A DNA stretch of 64,000 nucleotides from Orientallactaga sibirica (GCA_036365145.1 JAEOAD010002231.1:1302001-1366000); one strand, 5' to 3'. Numbered from the stretch's first letter, positions 21,480-32,713 are shown. Program-made: numbers and translations. The notes: a model not told the origin generated them from the sequence alone.

Positions 21480-21997
21480 AAACAAACACACAGCAGCGAG
21501 TACACCTTTCTAATACTTACAGAAAACATGGGTAGAGCTGACATAAACAATTGAAATAGAAGAATAATGTAAAAGCATCTCCTTTTAGTTAGTTTCAACT
21601 TCTCTCCATTTAAACTATTCAAGAACTACTAATACTGCATAGGTAAATGAACTAGTTGAGACCCTTTCTGCTCATTGTGGATGATGAGGGTAACAAGAGG
21701 TCGAGAGAATGAGGAAGCAAGCTGAATGATTAGGGCCAGGAGCAGGTCACACACAGAAATAAGACATGGCTGTTTCAAGAGCTTGACATCAGAAAGAATG
21801 CTTTGCATTTCTCAGGGTGTGACTAGGGTGGGGGAGACTTGGTTGGTTGGTTGGTTGTGTAGGTATGAAGACCATCAGTCAGCACCACTGCTCAAACAAG
21901 GGGTACACAAAGCCCCCAACATCCAGGGCCATTGGGAAACTTACTTGGTCCTGACTTACTAAAGACAAGTCATTCAGGCTTCAAAAAAAATTTTTTA
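21480..21997. other. No feature recognised
   Basis: Single-copy DNA; a four-unit ggttggttggttggtt at about 21839-21856. Confidence 0.4.
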
Positions 21998-22157
21998 GCT
22001 GAGCGTGGTGGTGCACGCCTTTAATCCCAGCACTCGGGAGGTAGAGGTGGGAGGATCACAGTGAGTTCAAGGCCACCCTGAGAATACAGAGTGAATTCCA
22101 GGTCAGCCTGGGCTAGAGTGAGACCCTATCTCGAAAAACAAACAAACAAACAAAAAT
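21998..22157 (+). repeat. B1 SINE
   Basis: gctgagcgtggtggtgcacg to ctatctcgaaaaac with a (CAAA)n tail. aaaaattttttag / aaaaattttttaa on the two sides looks like the target duplication. Confidence 0.92.
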
Positions 22158-22623
22158 TTTTTAACATTGATTTTAATTTTTAAAAATTAAAATCAATTTT
22201 TGACACTATTCTCTTTAAGACGGAAACACTAGTGTTACTGGAAATGGACAGTGAGGAACAGACCCTCAAGCCAAAGCAGCCTGCCAGGTGAAAGGCACAC
22301 TTCACAGTTCTGACCCCCAGAGCCCATGATTCCCACGGTGACAGCTCCACCTCACACACTGAAGTGGACAGACCTGTGCTCCTCACACCTGAATTCTGTT
22401 CCACTACTTAAAAACCAAAGTGTGATATTCCAAATTAACTCTACTACTATCTGCTATATTGGTTTCCTTCTTTCTTTTCTTTGACATCTTTATCACTTCT
22501 TCTTTTCTTGGAGGTTGATCATGGTCTTGGTGGAGATCTGTTTTCCACCTGAATGCTAGGAACGCAAGGTCACCACGGGCTGACTCATACAACATGAGCA
22601 AAACGATGGCATTAAAAAATAAT
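22158..22623. other. No feature recognised
   Basis: Begins with a near-palindrome (gattttaatttttaaaaatt ... aaaatcaat, 22169-22199). Short ORFs of 74 and 65 codons on the minus strand show no motif. Confidence 0.4.
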
Positions 22624-22840
22624 GGGTTGATGAGATAGCTTAGCAGTTAAGGCATTTGCCTGCAAAGCCTAAGGACCCAGGTTTGAGTCCCCAGTACCCA
22701 TGTAGAGCCAGATACATAAGGTGGCACATGCATCTGAAGCTTGTTTGCAGTGGCTGGAAGCCCTGGTGCATCCATTCTCTCCCTTTCTCTCTATCTCTTT
22801 CTCTTTCTCTCTCTCTCCTTGCAAATAAATAAATAAAAAG
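22624..22840 (+). repeat. tSINE
   Basis: gggttgatgagatagcttag head; tail gcaaataaataaataaaaag runs straight into a B1. Confidence 0.9.
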
Positions 22841-22841
22841 G

Positions 22842-22978
22842 GCCAGGTGTGATGGTGCACTCCTTTAATCCCAGCACTTGGGAAGCAGAGGTAGGAAGAT
22901 TGCTGTGAGTTTGAGGCCAGCCTGGGACTTTAGAGCAAGTTCCAGGTCAACCTGAACTAGAGTGAGACCCAACCTCAA
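22842..22978 (+). repeat. B1 SINE
   Basis: gccaggtgtgatggtgcact ... cctgaactagagtgagaccc. Its A tail has become the purine tract that follows. Confidence 0.9.
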
Positions 22979-23004
22979 AAAAGAGAAAGAAAGAAAGAAA
23001 AAAA

Positions 23005-23039
<35 letters not shown>

Positions 23040-23134
23040 GAAGGAAGGAAGGAAGGAAGGAAGGAAGGAAAAAAGAGAGGAAGGAAGGAAGGGAGGGAGG
23101 GAGGGAGGGGGAGGGAGGGAGGGAGGGAGGGAGA
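22979..23134 (+). repeat. Purine microsatellite (GAAA/GGAA/GGGA)n
   Basis: Changes in blocks from GAAA to GGAA to GGGA. All-purine strand of about 150 bp; likely length-variable and able to form triplex structure. The long Pro/Ser/Phe-rich and Lys/Arg/Glu-rich ORFs over it are low-complexity artefacts. Confidence 0.95.
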
Positions 23135-24057
23135 AACATTTTTCATTAACAAGAATAAAACCATGACCACCTTGTGATCCAATACCAAGGAAGTAGCTGA
23201 TCAGAGGAAAGGCAACTTCTGACACGGGGTGGGTCTGGCTGAAAACATTTGTTTATGAGCAACTGTCTTGTTAAATAACAACTGTAGTCTTTGATACTCA
23301 GAACACAGTACAAATGTTTTTTATGTTTCTGAATTCTTTAAACATGTTGGTCTTAGTTAACTGGAGCTCCACAATATAGAATAGTACTACCACCACCCCT
23401 GAAAAATATTTGAACTTCTTTTGGCATCCCACTTCTATGAGAAAGATGTAAGTTGTAAGTGCTTCATGGAGAACATGAACAGAATCAATGAAAATGTCTT
23501 ACATAATCAATAAAATATCTACACTATATACCTAAAACAGTATATGACTAGGTCAGTCTCTTCTTCCTACAGGTAGAGCAAATGGAATGAATGCAGACTG
23601 ATCACACATACTCAGAATCTCCTTCCTGAAGCAGAACAGAGCCATGATAACGGAGAAATATTGTTATGTCCTCTGCTTTCACTAAAGCAAGAAAAACTGC
23701 TACTTCCCTTCAGAAAGATTTTCAACAGGACAGAATATGCTTTTTTTTTTTTTTCGTTGCATTCCAGATAATTGAATTTCTTTTTTCATCTGCCAAAGAA
23801 TGTCAGTGCTCTGATCCTTCTAAGAAATCTGGGAGTAGTAGCCTGGAATTATTTATGATTTATGCCTACTGCCATAAAGGATTTGAGGCCTGGGATTCAG
23901 AGAGCTGATACGACCAAAATGCTAGATGCTGCCCTTGACTTTTTCACCAGAGACATGTGCTTCATTTTCTCTAACTGTCAAAAGGAAATAGAGAGTCGTG
24001 GGATGACAGACCTTGAAGAAGGCTTTACTACTGGAAACTTACCATCATTTTGCGGGC
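23135..24057. other. No feature recognised
   Basis: Single-copy DNA. Two plus-strand ORFs (23666-23908, 23862-24062) overlap out of frame without motifs. Confidence 0.4.
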
Positions 24058-24500
24058 TGTGATGCATAATCTTCACTGTCAACTTGGCTGGATTTAGAAC
24101 CACCTAGCAAACTGTGGCACACCTCTGTGTGTCTGAGAAGGTGTTTCAGAGAGGATTAGCTGAGGAGGAAAGACCTATCCTGAATGTGGGTGGCACCATC
24201 CCATCAGTTAGAGGTTTGGATGGAGTAAGAGGAAAAAGGGCAAAGGTGGCTGAACACCAACCCTCTCCTCTCTCTCTCTCTCTCTTTCTCCATCTCTCTT
24301 TCTCTCTCTCTCTCTTTCTGTTTCTTGGTCTGCTTGGAAGTGAAAAATATCTAAAAACACACGCCCTCCACCATGAACTCTACAACATCTTTACCACTAT
24401 GATGGACTGTGCATTCCAACCATTAGACTAAATAAACCTTCCTCCTTTCAATTGCTTCTTGCCAGGTATTTGGTCACAGCAAAGAGTTCATTGGTAACAG
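24058..24500 (+). mobile_element. Rodent LTR-like interspersed repeat
   Basis: tgtgatgcataatcttcact gtcaacttggctgg start, caccatcccatcag, then a CT-rich part, aataaaccttcctcctttc and tatttggtcacagcaaagag at the end. I recognise this order as a common rodent LTR-type repeat but cannot name the family. The AATAAA at 24430-24435 would be its poly(A) signal. The 105-codon ORF inside is not supported. Confidence 0.55.
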
Positions 24501-25275
24501 GAATAGCAGTAGAATCAAGCCCCCATCCCAGATTAATCCAGGTCTTTTACTCAGTCTTCTTTCTGTGAAGGAACTGTGAGGTGAATCTGCTGAAGCGTAG
24601 ACCATTTTGTGCAGTCTGTGAATGTTTGAACATGCCTTAGAATTACAAAATCCTGTTTAACTTTCCTCCAAGCGTCACACAAGCTAGCATTTCAGCAGTC
24701 ATGCTGCCAACTGTGCTTCCCTCCGTTCTTTGGAGTCACTCACTGTCCCTGGCAAAGCCACGGATCCATAGAGCCCCAGGAGCCCCTGCCTTCACCAGCC
24801 ACTTAGGCTGCTGGACTGGCTCCCGGCATGGTGAGGAGAGAAGGTGGTGGGAGGGGGAACCCAGATTCCATGTGGTGGCCCAGAGCTCATGGCATGAATG
24901 CATCCCAGACCATGAAGATGGGGCAGGCTCTTACAAAGGAGAACATTGTCAAACAGGCCATCTGAGTGTACACTGACAGACGGAAAATGGCTCCATAAGT
25001 TCAGAGCATTACAGAAAATGCCACAAGAAGACAGTTTGCGAGATGGGGAACAATTTATTTTACATGCTTTCTTTTATTTTTTGGATGGGGGGGGATGAAC
25101 AGATGACCTAATGTCTCTTTTTAAAAAAGTTTTGTCAAAGGGTCTCCTTCTGTGTGAACCCCAAGAGTCAACACAAATAAACCCAGCATCTTCCCTGCAC
25201 ACGTGCCCTAGGTCTTCCTATGTCTTCAATGGGAAGACAAAGACAAACTTTAGGCAGATATAGGAAACTTAGTTG
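24501..25275. other. No feature recognised
   Basis: GC-richer between 24700 and 24900. A 91-codon ORF (24701-24976) has no recognisable product. Confidence 0.4.
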
Positions 25276-25276
25276 T

Positions 25277-25325
<49 letters not shown>

Positions 25326-25391
25326 TATTCTTTTTCTTTTCCTTTCCTTCTCCTCCTCCTCCTCCTTCTTCTATCTTCTTCTTCTTTTTTA
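25276..25391 (+). repeat. Pyrimidine microsatellite (TTTC)n / (TTC)n / (TCC)n
   Basis: About 12 TTTC units followed by imperfect TCC and TTC runs. May be the reversed tail of a lost SINE. Confidence 0.92.
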
Positions 25392-25670
25392 CTGACAGTG
25401 GTATACTAGTAAAGGAGTAACCATCAGCTTCAACTCTCCAGAAAAAAAAAAAAGTATGCATAAATTTGTTTTACTGACATAAAGGATACACAGTTATAAT
25501 TTATCATAATACAAATATATTTAAAATCTGCAATGCAGTGTCTATGCACTAAACTAGTTTCTCACAAAATGCTTTCCTAGATTGTTTTTTATTTAACTCT
25601 TGTGTCTTTAGTCAACATAAGATGTTAATTAACAAATAAATTTAATTCCCATGTTAAGAATGTTGGCTAA

Positions 25671-25833
25671 GGGTCTGGGGATATGGCTCAGCCATTAAAC
25701 ATACTTGCTTGCAAAGCCTGCTGGCCTGTGTTTGATTCTCATGTACCCACATAAAAGCTAGATATACAAAGGGGGCACATATGTCTGGAGTTCATTTGCA
25801 GTGGCAAGAAGCCCTGATGCACCTATTCTCCCA

Positions 25834-25890
<57 letters not shown>

Positions 25891-25910
25891 TAAGTAAAAT
25901 ATTTTTGCAA
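25671..25910 (+). repeat. tSINE
   Basis: Diverged head gggtctggggatatggctca. Target repeats aagaatgttggct (25657-25669) and aagaatgttagct (25911-25923) differ by one base, which dates it as moderately old. Confidence 0.9.
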
Positions 25911-25925
25911 AAGAATGTTAGCTGA

Positions 25926-27226
25926 TATTTTCATTTCTATTCATGAGCAATAAACAACAAAGATGAAGTATTACAGATATTTTTCATCAATGACATGATA
26001 ACTTCTTTGATGAATCATGTTGACAGTTTTTGGATACTGAAAGAAAATTTTCCCAGTTTGGGGACTAAGCATGACCTACCTTTTAAATGGAATATGCATT
26101 ATGAACATTTTCTCTGCCTATTCAATGAAACTAGACGTTAGTGGGTGATTTGTAGCCAATTTCTGTGATGTAAATGCTCCCATCATATTTATTTTAAACT
26201 ACTAATGTGAGGCTATTTACTGTGGAGTTGTGAAGAAGAACACAGTAGCACATTCCTATCCACAATGTGCAATGAACAGGTATGGCAGATGTAAGTACCC
26301 TTTGGAACAGAGATTATAATAAAGTGGGATAAAATAATTAAGAAATAATGAGTGTAGGGCATTTCTTACTTTGTTTTTGGTGTATCTTCTATAACTGTAA
26401 GTTTCTTCATAATTTACTTTTTCATGGTGGCTGTGTTTAACAAATGGCTCAACAGTTTTGAGTTAACAATCAGCTCTCATAAATTGGTATGCTGGATTCA
26501 GCATTCAACTGGAGGAAAAAGAAATTCTTCTAGAAATGAAATATTAGGAAAAATACAACTGTTTCATAAGGTATATATACATGCTAATTAATAGAGCCAT
26601 TTGTTTAAGAATATTAACTTTCAAAAACCATATCCATGGAGTAGAGTTGTCATTTCTGTCCAAGTACATGTGGGGTTGGATCCTCAGTACTTCCCCCACA
26701 ACCCTTAACCATCCCACCAGCTCTGCCACAGACACCCACAGTACAGAGGGACCCATTTAGCACACCTCATGAGAGCTTCACCTTGTCCTATCCAAAATAA
26801 CTTTTTCTAGAGCCAATTTTTTAGTGTAATTTATTCCAAACCTTTGATGGGGAAACTTGTACTCTTGATGCTGTTCAGATGTAGAGCCAGAAGGGAGCTT
26901 CTGGGCCACATTGGCTTCTTCAGCTACAGATCCTGTGGCTAACCCAATGCCCAGGGACACCATGTGGATTTATAGCATTCCTTCAGGGATAGTGGATCTA
27001 TCGCCTGTAAATGAATGCATTATGCTTATCCGTGCATGTTTTTCATCTGTGACATGTATTTTATGGATAGAAGCCTTCATTTAAATGTTACATAATCCTC
27101 CTTTAATTAAAAATGTGAACACTCAATATAATTGAAACAAGAAAGATTGTCTTTGTTTTGGCAAAACTGGTTCAAAAATAAAAGGACTCAGCACAATTAG
27201 AAATTGGCCCTCAAAAAGCTCAGCCA
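25926..27226. other. Single-copy DNA, no feature recognised
   Basis: Two minus ORFs (26544-26756, 26778-26963) lie end to end in different frames. I checked them as a possible broken retrocopy and recognise no protein. Confidence 0.4.
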
Positions 27227-27443
27227 GGGGCCTAGAGAGATGGCTTAGTGGTTAATGTGCTTGCCTACAAAGCCAAAGGACCTTGGTTTGATTCCCCAGG
27301 ACCCACATAACCCAGATGCACAAGGTGGCCCATGCATCTGGAGTTCATTTGCAATGGTTGGAGGTGCTGGAGTGCCCATTCTCCCTCTCTCTCTTTCTTT
27401 TCGCTCTATGTCTAATAAATAAATGTTTTTTTTTTTTTTTTAA
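27227..27443 (+). repeat. tSINE
   Basis: ggggcctagagagatggctt head; tail aataaataaatg followed by 16 T, an odd A-to-T switch at the 3' end. Confidence 0.9.
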
Positions 27444-27851
27444 AGATCAGCTACACTGACAAGTGTCCATCATAGTTTAATCGTAATAAAAGAAGCAAGC
27501 AACACAAGGATTTCTACCCTTTCATATGGTTCTCCTGAACTTGTAAGATATACAAAGCTAGAGAAATGTATTATTTGGTCAAGTTACTCATTTCAGTTAG
27601 GGAAACGCAATACCAGGTAGGTCAATTTAAAAATACTAAGTTACAAAATATTTGTAAAGAAATTAAATTGTATTAATTTTCAATGTAGGACATAACTGCA
27701 AGTGTTATCCACATTACTGAGGAGAACTCTTGTTTAGTCAGCTTTGACGTGTTCTAGATTATATGACTAGGGAACCTATCGGATAATCTTAAAGAGTTTG
27801 TGTTTGTAAAATTTAGCACAATTTCTGACATATAGAAAACTCTTCAAAGAA
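27444..27851. other. No feature recognised
   Basis: AT-rich single-copy sequence. Confidence 0.4.
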
Positions 27852-28008
27852 GCTGGGCTTGAGGGTGACACCTTTAGTTCCAGCATTCTGGAAGGCTGAG
27901 GTAGGAGGATCACTGTGAGTTCAAAATTAGACTACCGAGTGAGTTCCAGGTCAGACTGGGTGAGAATGAGAAACACAAACACACAAACACACACACACAC
28001 ACACACAC
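27852..28008 (+). repeat. B1 SINE, diverged, with (CA)n tail
   Basis: gctgggcttgagggtgacac ... gagtgagttccaggtcagac; missing part of the centre (ttcaaaattagactaccg). The tail is a (CA)n microsatellite (27974-28008). Confidence 0.75.
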
Positions 28009-29180
28009 GACAGAGAAAACACCTCAAAGGACATAGTAGAATGAATAGATGAGTATCTTAATAATTTAAAGCAATTTGTTAACATGTTTAAAAAGTTTCT
28101 TCTGTTCAATTTAAAACATATTTATTTTATATTTAACATTTATTTTTAAAAGAACATTTTCTGTATTAAAACCATAAAAAGATAGCCCTTTGCTTAAATG
28201 ATCACATTATAGAATTACTGTAGTTGTAATCAAGCACTTAGAGTACTCTGCTTTCTTTTCCTAGCAGGCACCATTCTAGCATCCTCATTTTCCCTAGAAA
28301 CCATCTTTTCTCCTTTGCAGTCCATGAGGTTATGTAACCTCAGACCAGAGTGGGGTAGAACTGCCTTCACAGAAAAGAAGCTAAGGTGGATATTTTCTTT
28401 TCATAAAATTCTCAGATCTTAGAAGAGTGCAACTCAGGCAAGTCTTTTTCTATGCAGGACCTAGTATACCAGGTAAATCTTACTCATCACTGCCAAGGGG
28501 TAAGGGATCCAAGGAGCAAGAGGTAAAGTAGCAACATGGCAAAGGTACACAGTTTCACACATGCAAAGCATGGCATTCTTCTAGAACAAGTTCACAAAAC
28601 TCCCCTCTCCATTGGGGAGCTATGAATACAAAGAATATGACTCTGAAATGACTTATAATCCCCAAAACAGTACTATGAAATGAAGCATATGGAAGGGTGA
28701 GGATATAGAGGCCCTGGTCTCGGTGTGATCGCCATTTCTTGTACTTATCTGTATCTCCCACTGTGCTAACTTCCGCCTCTCTATCCAAAACACAAGGACC
28801 ATGCCTTCTTCCTCACGAGACTCCATGGAGTCAGTCAGCTTTATGTGCTCGAAGGCCTTTCTAAATTAGCTATAACTATTACTTTCGTTAATACATCATT
28901 AATATTGCTATGCTTTGGACAGAGTTCACATGTTACAAGAAGATCTGATAAGGTAAGTAATTAATATCTCGGGGATTTTATATACAAATCCTCTTACCCA
29001 GTCTAAGTACCTTATAACAAGATAAGTAGCGTGGATATTGGATGTTTCTCTACTACCGAACTGAAATGAACTTTGGGTGGCATAGTTAACCTTGTTTTTC
29101 TGGACAAGATACTACGCTAAACACTATCTGAGTTGCTATAGTGTGTGAGACAATCAAAAGCCCAAATAAATAAATAAATA
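28009..29180. other. Single-copy DNA, no feature recognised
   Basis: No ORF above 77 codons and no repeat recognised except an (AAAT)n just before the next B1. Confidence 0.45.
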
Positions 29181-29325
29181 GCTGGGCATAGTGGTGCATG
29201 TCTTTAATCCCAGCACTCAGGAGGCAGAGGTAGGAGGATCACTGTGAATGAGAGGTCAGCCTGAGAGTACATAGTGAATTCCAGCCTGGACTACAGCAAG
29301 ATCCTGCCTCAAAAAACAAAAATAA
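29181..29325 (+). repeat. B1 SINE
   Basis: gctgggcatagtggtgcatg ... ccagcctggactacagcaag; carries a short deletion in the right part (ggtcagcctgg lost once). Confidence 0.9.
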
Positions 29326-29851
29326 AAAGATGACAAAAGAGCAGTTGAGTATAATTTTGAAAATAGAGTGAGTGACATTTTTATATCGCTGTGGAAGAGG
29401 CCACACAAGGTAAAAGAAAATATGGAAAAGCACTATGCAGTGAAACTATACAGGGGAGTCATGAAAGTAAAAAGGAGACTAGAGAATAATCTATAGATGG
29501 AGGTTTGGCAGATTGAAAACTTGGTGAAGAAGTTGGATTTTTTCATGGGTAACTATGAATATAGATTTTAAATAAATGAGTGATAAACACTAAGCTAAAA
29601 CTGAGAAACAAAACTCCAGTTCACATATATGAATAATTTCTTGAGTAAGAGAAAGTATTTGGGCAAGGAAAAAAAGGTAATGGGTTACTGTATTTTATCC
29701 AGGTAAGAAAATATTAAAACCCGAATTATGGAAAACATAGCAGACATAAGATGAAGAAAAGTGTCTTGATTTCTTCTGCAAGTAGACTAAAAATGCTACT
29801 TGATAAGTGGTTGAATATGGGAAATAAAAAAAGAAATACCCATATTTCCAT
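29326..29851. other. No feature recognised
   Basis: AT-rich single-copy sequence. Confidence 0.4.
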
Positions 29852-30021
29852 ATTTTTTTTTTTTTTTTTTTTTTTTTTTGGTTTTTCAAAGTAGGGTTTC
29901 ACTCTAGCCCAGGCTAACCTGAAATTCACTATGTCATCTGAGGGTGGCCTTGAACTCATGACTATCCTCCTACCCCTGACTCCCAAGTGCTGGGATTAAA
30001 GGTCTGTGCCACCACGCCTGG
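29852..30021 (-). repeat. B1 SINE
   Basis: T run of 29 and reversed B1 body ending accacgcctgg. Confidence 0.92.
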
Positions 30022-30379
30022 ATTAAGAACACCCATAATTCTTAATAGAATGCCTAGAAGTTGGCAGTAGCATTATGTAGTAAATTCAAGTAGAGAAATA
30101 AGTTGGAAATAAGGACACATTTTGTACTTTGTGAGCTTGAAGTGCTGGAGATGTGATGTAAGAGATGTTGATAAACAATTAGAAGTGAAGATGTCAAAGT
30201 CAGGATAAAGGTTAGAGCTAGGTAGAGAAATTTAGAAATCATGAGATTTCTCAAGGAGAGACTATAGAGGTGTATATAGTTGAGGGGAAAGGAGAGCCAG
30301 AAATCATTCAAAAAATAAAGTTCAGAACCAAGAGTCCAGTCACGAAATGAAGGGACAGAGAATTTTAAGAATGAAGGAT
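30022..30379. other. Probable L1-adjacent sequence, unassigned
   Basis: Purine-rich on the plus strand. It may be more of the L1 3' UTR that ends at 30475, but I cannot align it by eye. A 123-codon minus ORF covers it and is rejected as a gene. Confidence 0.35.
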
Positions 30380-30475
30380 AACATGTGGGGCACAAAGGAG
30401 GGTTGTGGAAGGGTATTATGATCAAGGTACATTGTATATGTGTATGGAGAGTGTCAACAAATTTTTTTTTTTAAA
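30380..30475 (+). mobile_element. L1 3' end
   Basis: ggagggttgtggaagggtat, atgatcaaggtacattgtat and gagtgtcaacaaattt follow the order of rodent L1 3' UTR ends, ending in a short A/T tail at 30463-30475. Compare 48832-48900. Confidence 0.65.
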
Positions 30476-30593
30476 AGAAAGAAGTGGTCCCTACTTGCTG
30501 AAGAATCAAGAAAGAAGATAAAGAACATTGACCCATTATAGATGTTAGAGATATGCTTTTAGCCAAAAGCTTGCAATTTATAAAAATAAACTT

Positions 30594-30701
30594 GTGCTCA
30601 TTTCAGCAGCACATATACTAAAATTAGAACAATACAGAGAAGATTAGCATGGCCCCTGTGCAAGGATGACACCCAAATTGGTAATGCATTTCCATATTTT
30701 T
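30594..30701 (+). pseudogene. U6 snRNA pseudogene
   Basis: Full-length copy (108 bp) from gtgctcatttcagcagcaca to ccatattttt. U6 is the catalytic spliceosomal RNA. The core gagaagattagcatggcccc is kept, but most changes are at CpG positions of U6 (GCTCGCTTCGGC to gctcatttcagc; CTGCGC to ctgtgc) and the 3' part differs by several bases and one insertion. No proper upstream TATA box at -30 or PSE at about -55 is seen; the ttataaa at 30578-30584 is too near. It is a decayed copy. A tSINE stands right at its T-run. Confidence 0.93.
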
Positions 30702-30704
30702 AAT

Positions 30705-30706
30705 AG

Positions 30707-30756
<50 letters not shown>

Positions 30757-30939
30757 AAGAGAGAGGCAGATAGAGAGAAAGAGAGAAAATGGGCATGCCA
30801 GGGCCTCCAGCCACTGCAAATGAACTCCAGATGTGTGCACCACACTGTGCATCTGGCTTATGTAGGAACTGGGGAATGGAACCTGGGTCCTTAGGGTTTG
30901 CAGGCTAGCACCTTAACTGCTAAGCTATCGCTCCAGCCC
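30705..30939 (-). repeat. tSINE with (TTAG)n tail
   Basis: Reversed copy ending taagctatcgctccagccc. Its tail has become a pure (TTAG)n array (30705-30757, about 13 units). Flanks catttccatattttt and cattcatattttttaa look like its target duplication, so it inserted into the U6 T-run. Confidence 0.9.
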
Positions 30940-30980
30940 ACATTCATATTTTTTAAATAAAACATTTTTTAAAAATCTCT

Positions 30981-31217
30981 GGAGCTGAAGCGATGGCTTA
31001 GCAATTAAGGCACTTGCCTTTGAAGCATAAGGACCCAGGTTTAATTCCCCAGAACCCACATATGCCAGATGCACATGGTGGTGCATTTGCATATGGAATT
31101 CGTTGCACTGGCTAGAGGGCCAGATGTGGAGTTCATTGCACTGACTAGAGGGCCTAATATGGCCGTTTTATCTTTCTCTCTCTCTCTCTAATAAAGAAAA
31201 TAAAAATATTTTTCAAA
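30981..31217 (+). repeat. tSINE with internal duplication
   Basis: A segment of about 30 bp (tggaattcgttgcactggct...gagggcc) occurs twice in a row at about 31095-31122 and 31127-31153. Opposite in direction to the copy 41 bp to its left. Confidence 0.88.
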
Positions 31218-31329
31218 ATTCTCATTGTGTGTGTATGTGTGTGTTTGAGAGGTTTTTTTTTTTTTTTTAACCCCTATGACCAGAACCAAAAATACACTTA
31301 TAAAAATAGATATAACAATCTAGGGCAAA

Positions 31330-31493
31330 CCAGGTGTGGTGGTCACACCTTTAATCCCAGCACTTGGGAGGCAGAGTTAAGAGGATTGCCGTGAGTTCGA
31401 GGCCACCCTGAGACTACATCGTGAATTCCAGGTCAGCCTGGGCTAAAATGAGACCCTATCTATAAAAACAAAAACAAAATCAAACAAAATCTA
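31330..31493 (+). repeat. B1 SINE
   Basis: ccaggtgtggtggtcacacc ... gggctaaaatgagaccctat. atctagggcaaa / atctagttcaaa on the sides look like a diverged target duplication. Confidence 0.9.
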
Positions 31494-31650
31494 GTTCAAA
31501 TAAGAATTATTATTTACATTTCTTAAGTCAAAAACTCTAACATGATTGTCCTAGATGTTTTTTTTTTCTTTCTCTATGTTTTTTCAAAAGAGAAAAATAA
31601 TGTAACATTCAAAATTTAGATGTTTTTCCTTTAGTCTAGTACGTTTTAAT

Positions 31651-31816
31651 ATTTATTTATTTATTTTTGTTTTTCAAAATAGAGTCTCACTCTGGCCCAG
31701 ACTGACCTGGAATTAACTATGTAGTCTCAGGGTGTCCTTGAACTCATGGCGATCCTCCTACCTCTACTTCCTGAGTGCTGAACTCAATTAAAGGCATGCA
31801 ACACCATACCCAACCT
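31651..31816 (-). repeat. B1 SINE
   Basis: Reversed body with gagtgctgaactcaattaaagg, where gggatt is replaced by a longer stretch. Directly followed by a minus tSINE. Confidence 0.88.
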
Positions 31817-31999
31817 TAGTTATGTATTTGTTTGAGAGAGAGAATGGGCCTGCCAGGCCTCCAGCCACTGCAAAAAAAAAAAAACTCCAGACACATGTGC
31901 CACCATGTACATCTGGCTTACATGGGTTCTGGGGAATCAAACCTGGGTCCTTAGGTTTCACAGAAAAGTGCCTTAACTGCTGAGCCATTTCTCCAGCCC
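31817..31999 (-). repeat. tSINE
   Basis: Short tail, no (TC)n; an A run of 13 (31872-31884) has expanded inside the body. Ends tgagccatttctccagccc. Confidence 0.88.
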
Positions 32000-32093
32000 T
32001 AGTCTTGTACTTTTAAATGTTTTTTTAATTAAAAATATTTTAATCAACTTTGTTTATAGAACAATAAACTATGAGTTATAATTCTATGCAGAA

Positions 32094-32170
32094 GGGCTAG
32101 AGAGATGGCAAAGTACTTGTCTTGTAAACATGAGGACCTAAATTCAATCCCTAGTATTCATATTAAATGA
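32094..32170 (+). repeat. Possible B3-like SINE head
   Basis: gggctagagagatggcaaag tacttgtcttgtaaacatga resembles the B3 head more than the tSINE head; no body follows. Low confidence. Confidence 0.35.
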
Positions 32171-32259
32171 AAATCCTCTATAGATTTCATTTGAGAAAGA
32201 TGTAATTGCTTAGATAGTGAGAGATATTCCCGAGCTACATTCAGAAAAAGACAAAAGAT

Positions 32260-32379
32260 GGACTGGAGGGATGACTTAGTGGTTAAGGAGTTTGTTTGCA
32301 GTGCCTAGATGTCTTGGTGGGCCTATTCTCTCTCTCTTTCTCAAATAAATAAATAAATAAAATGCTTTTTCAAAAAATG
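32260..32379 (+). repeat. tSINE with large internal deletion
   Basis: Goes from gacttagtggttaaggagtt directly to tgtttgcagtgcctagatg, so the B box and centre are gone. Perfect 13 bp target repeats aaagacaaaagat at 32247-32259 and 32380-32392 show it inserted as this short form or was deleted later without loss of the ends. Confidence 0.9.
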
Positions 32380-32486
32380 AAAGACAAAAGATCCTTCAGT
32401 TTCTTGCTGTCTTCTGGAAGCTCAGCATCAAGAGGGAACCCAAGCCATGGAGAGGGAAATGAGGAGAACCCCTTGGTAGACAGATG

Positions 32487-32713
32487 TTTTTTTTTTTTTT
32501 TTTAAATATATTTTATTTATTTAATCATTTATGAGAGAGAAAGAGGCAGAGAGAGAGAGAGAGAGAGAATGGGCACTCCAGGGCCTCCAGCCACTGCAAA
32601 TGAACTCCAGATACATGCACCCCCTTGTGCATCTGGCTTACGTGGGTCCTGGAAAGTCGAACCAGGATCCTTTGGCTTTGTAGGCAAACGCCTTAACTGC
32701 TAAGTCCAGCCCC
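32487..32713 (-). repeat. tSINE
   Basis: T tail, (GA)n 32552-32567, and a head shortened to gctaagtccagccc. Confidence 0.9.

Noticed and set aside
22865..23225. Pro/Ser/Phe-rich and Lys/Arg/Glu-rich ORFs on both strands
   Set aside because: They are translations of the purine microsatellite, which has no stop codons in several frames.
26544..26963. Broken retrocopy on the minus strand spanning two adjacent ORFs
   Set aside because: The frames do not join into a protein I recognise, and there is no poly(A) tail or target repeat.
30054..30425. 123-codon minus-strand ORF, the longest in the window
   Set aside because: It is antisense to purine-rich, L1-like 3' sequence, has a Leu/Ser/Phe composition typical of reversed A/G-rich DNA, and shows no domain.
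30594..30701. Functional U6 snRNA gene
   Set aside because: CpG-site decay, changed 3' end and no correctly spaced TATA box or PSE.
30705..30757. Interstitial telomere-like repeat
   Set aside because: TTAG is not the vertebrate telomere unit, and the array is continuous with a SINE tail.
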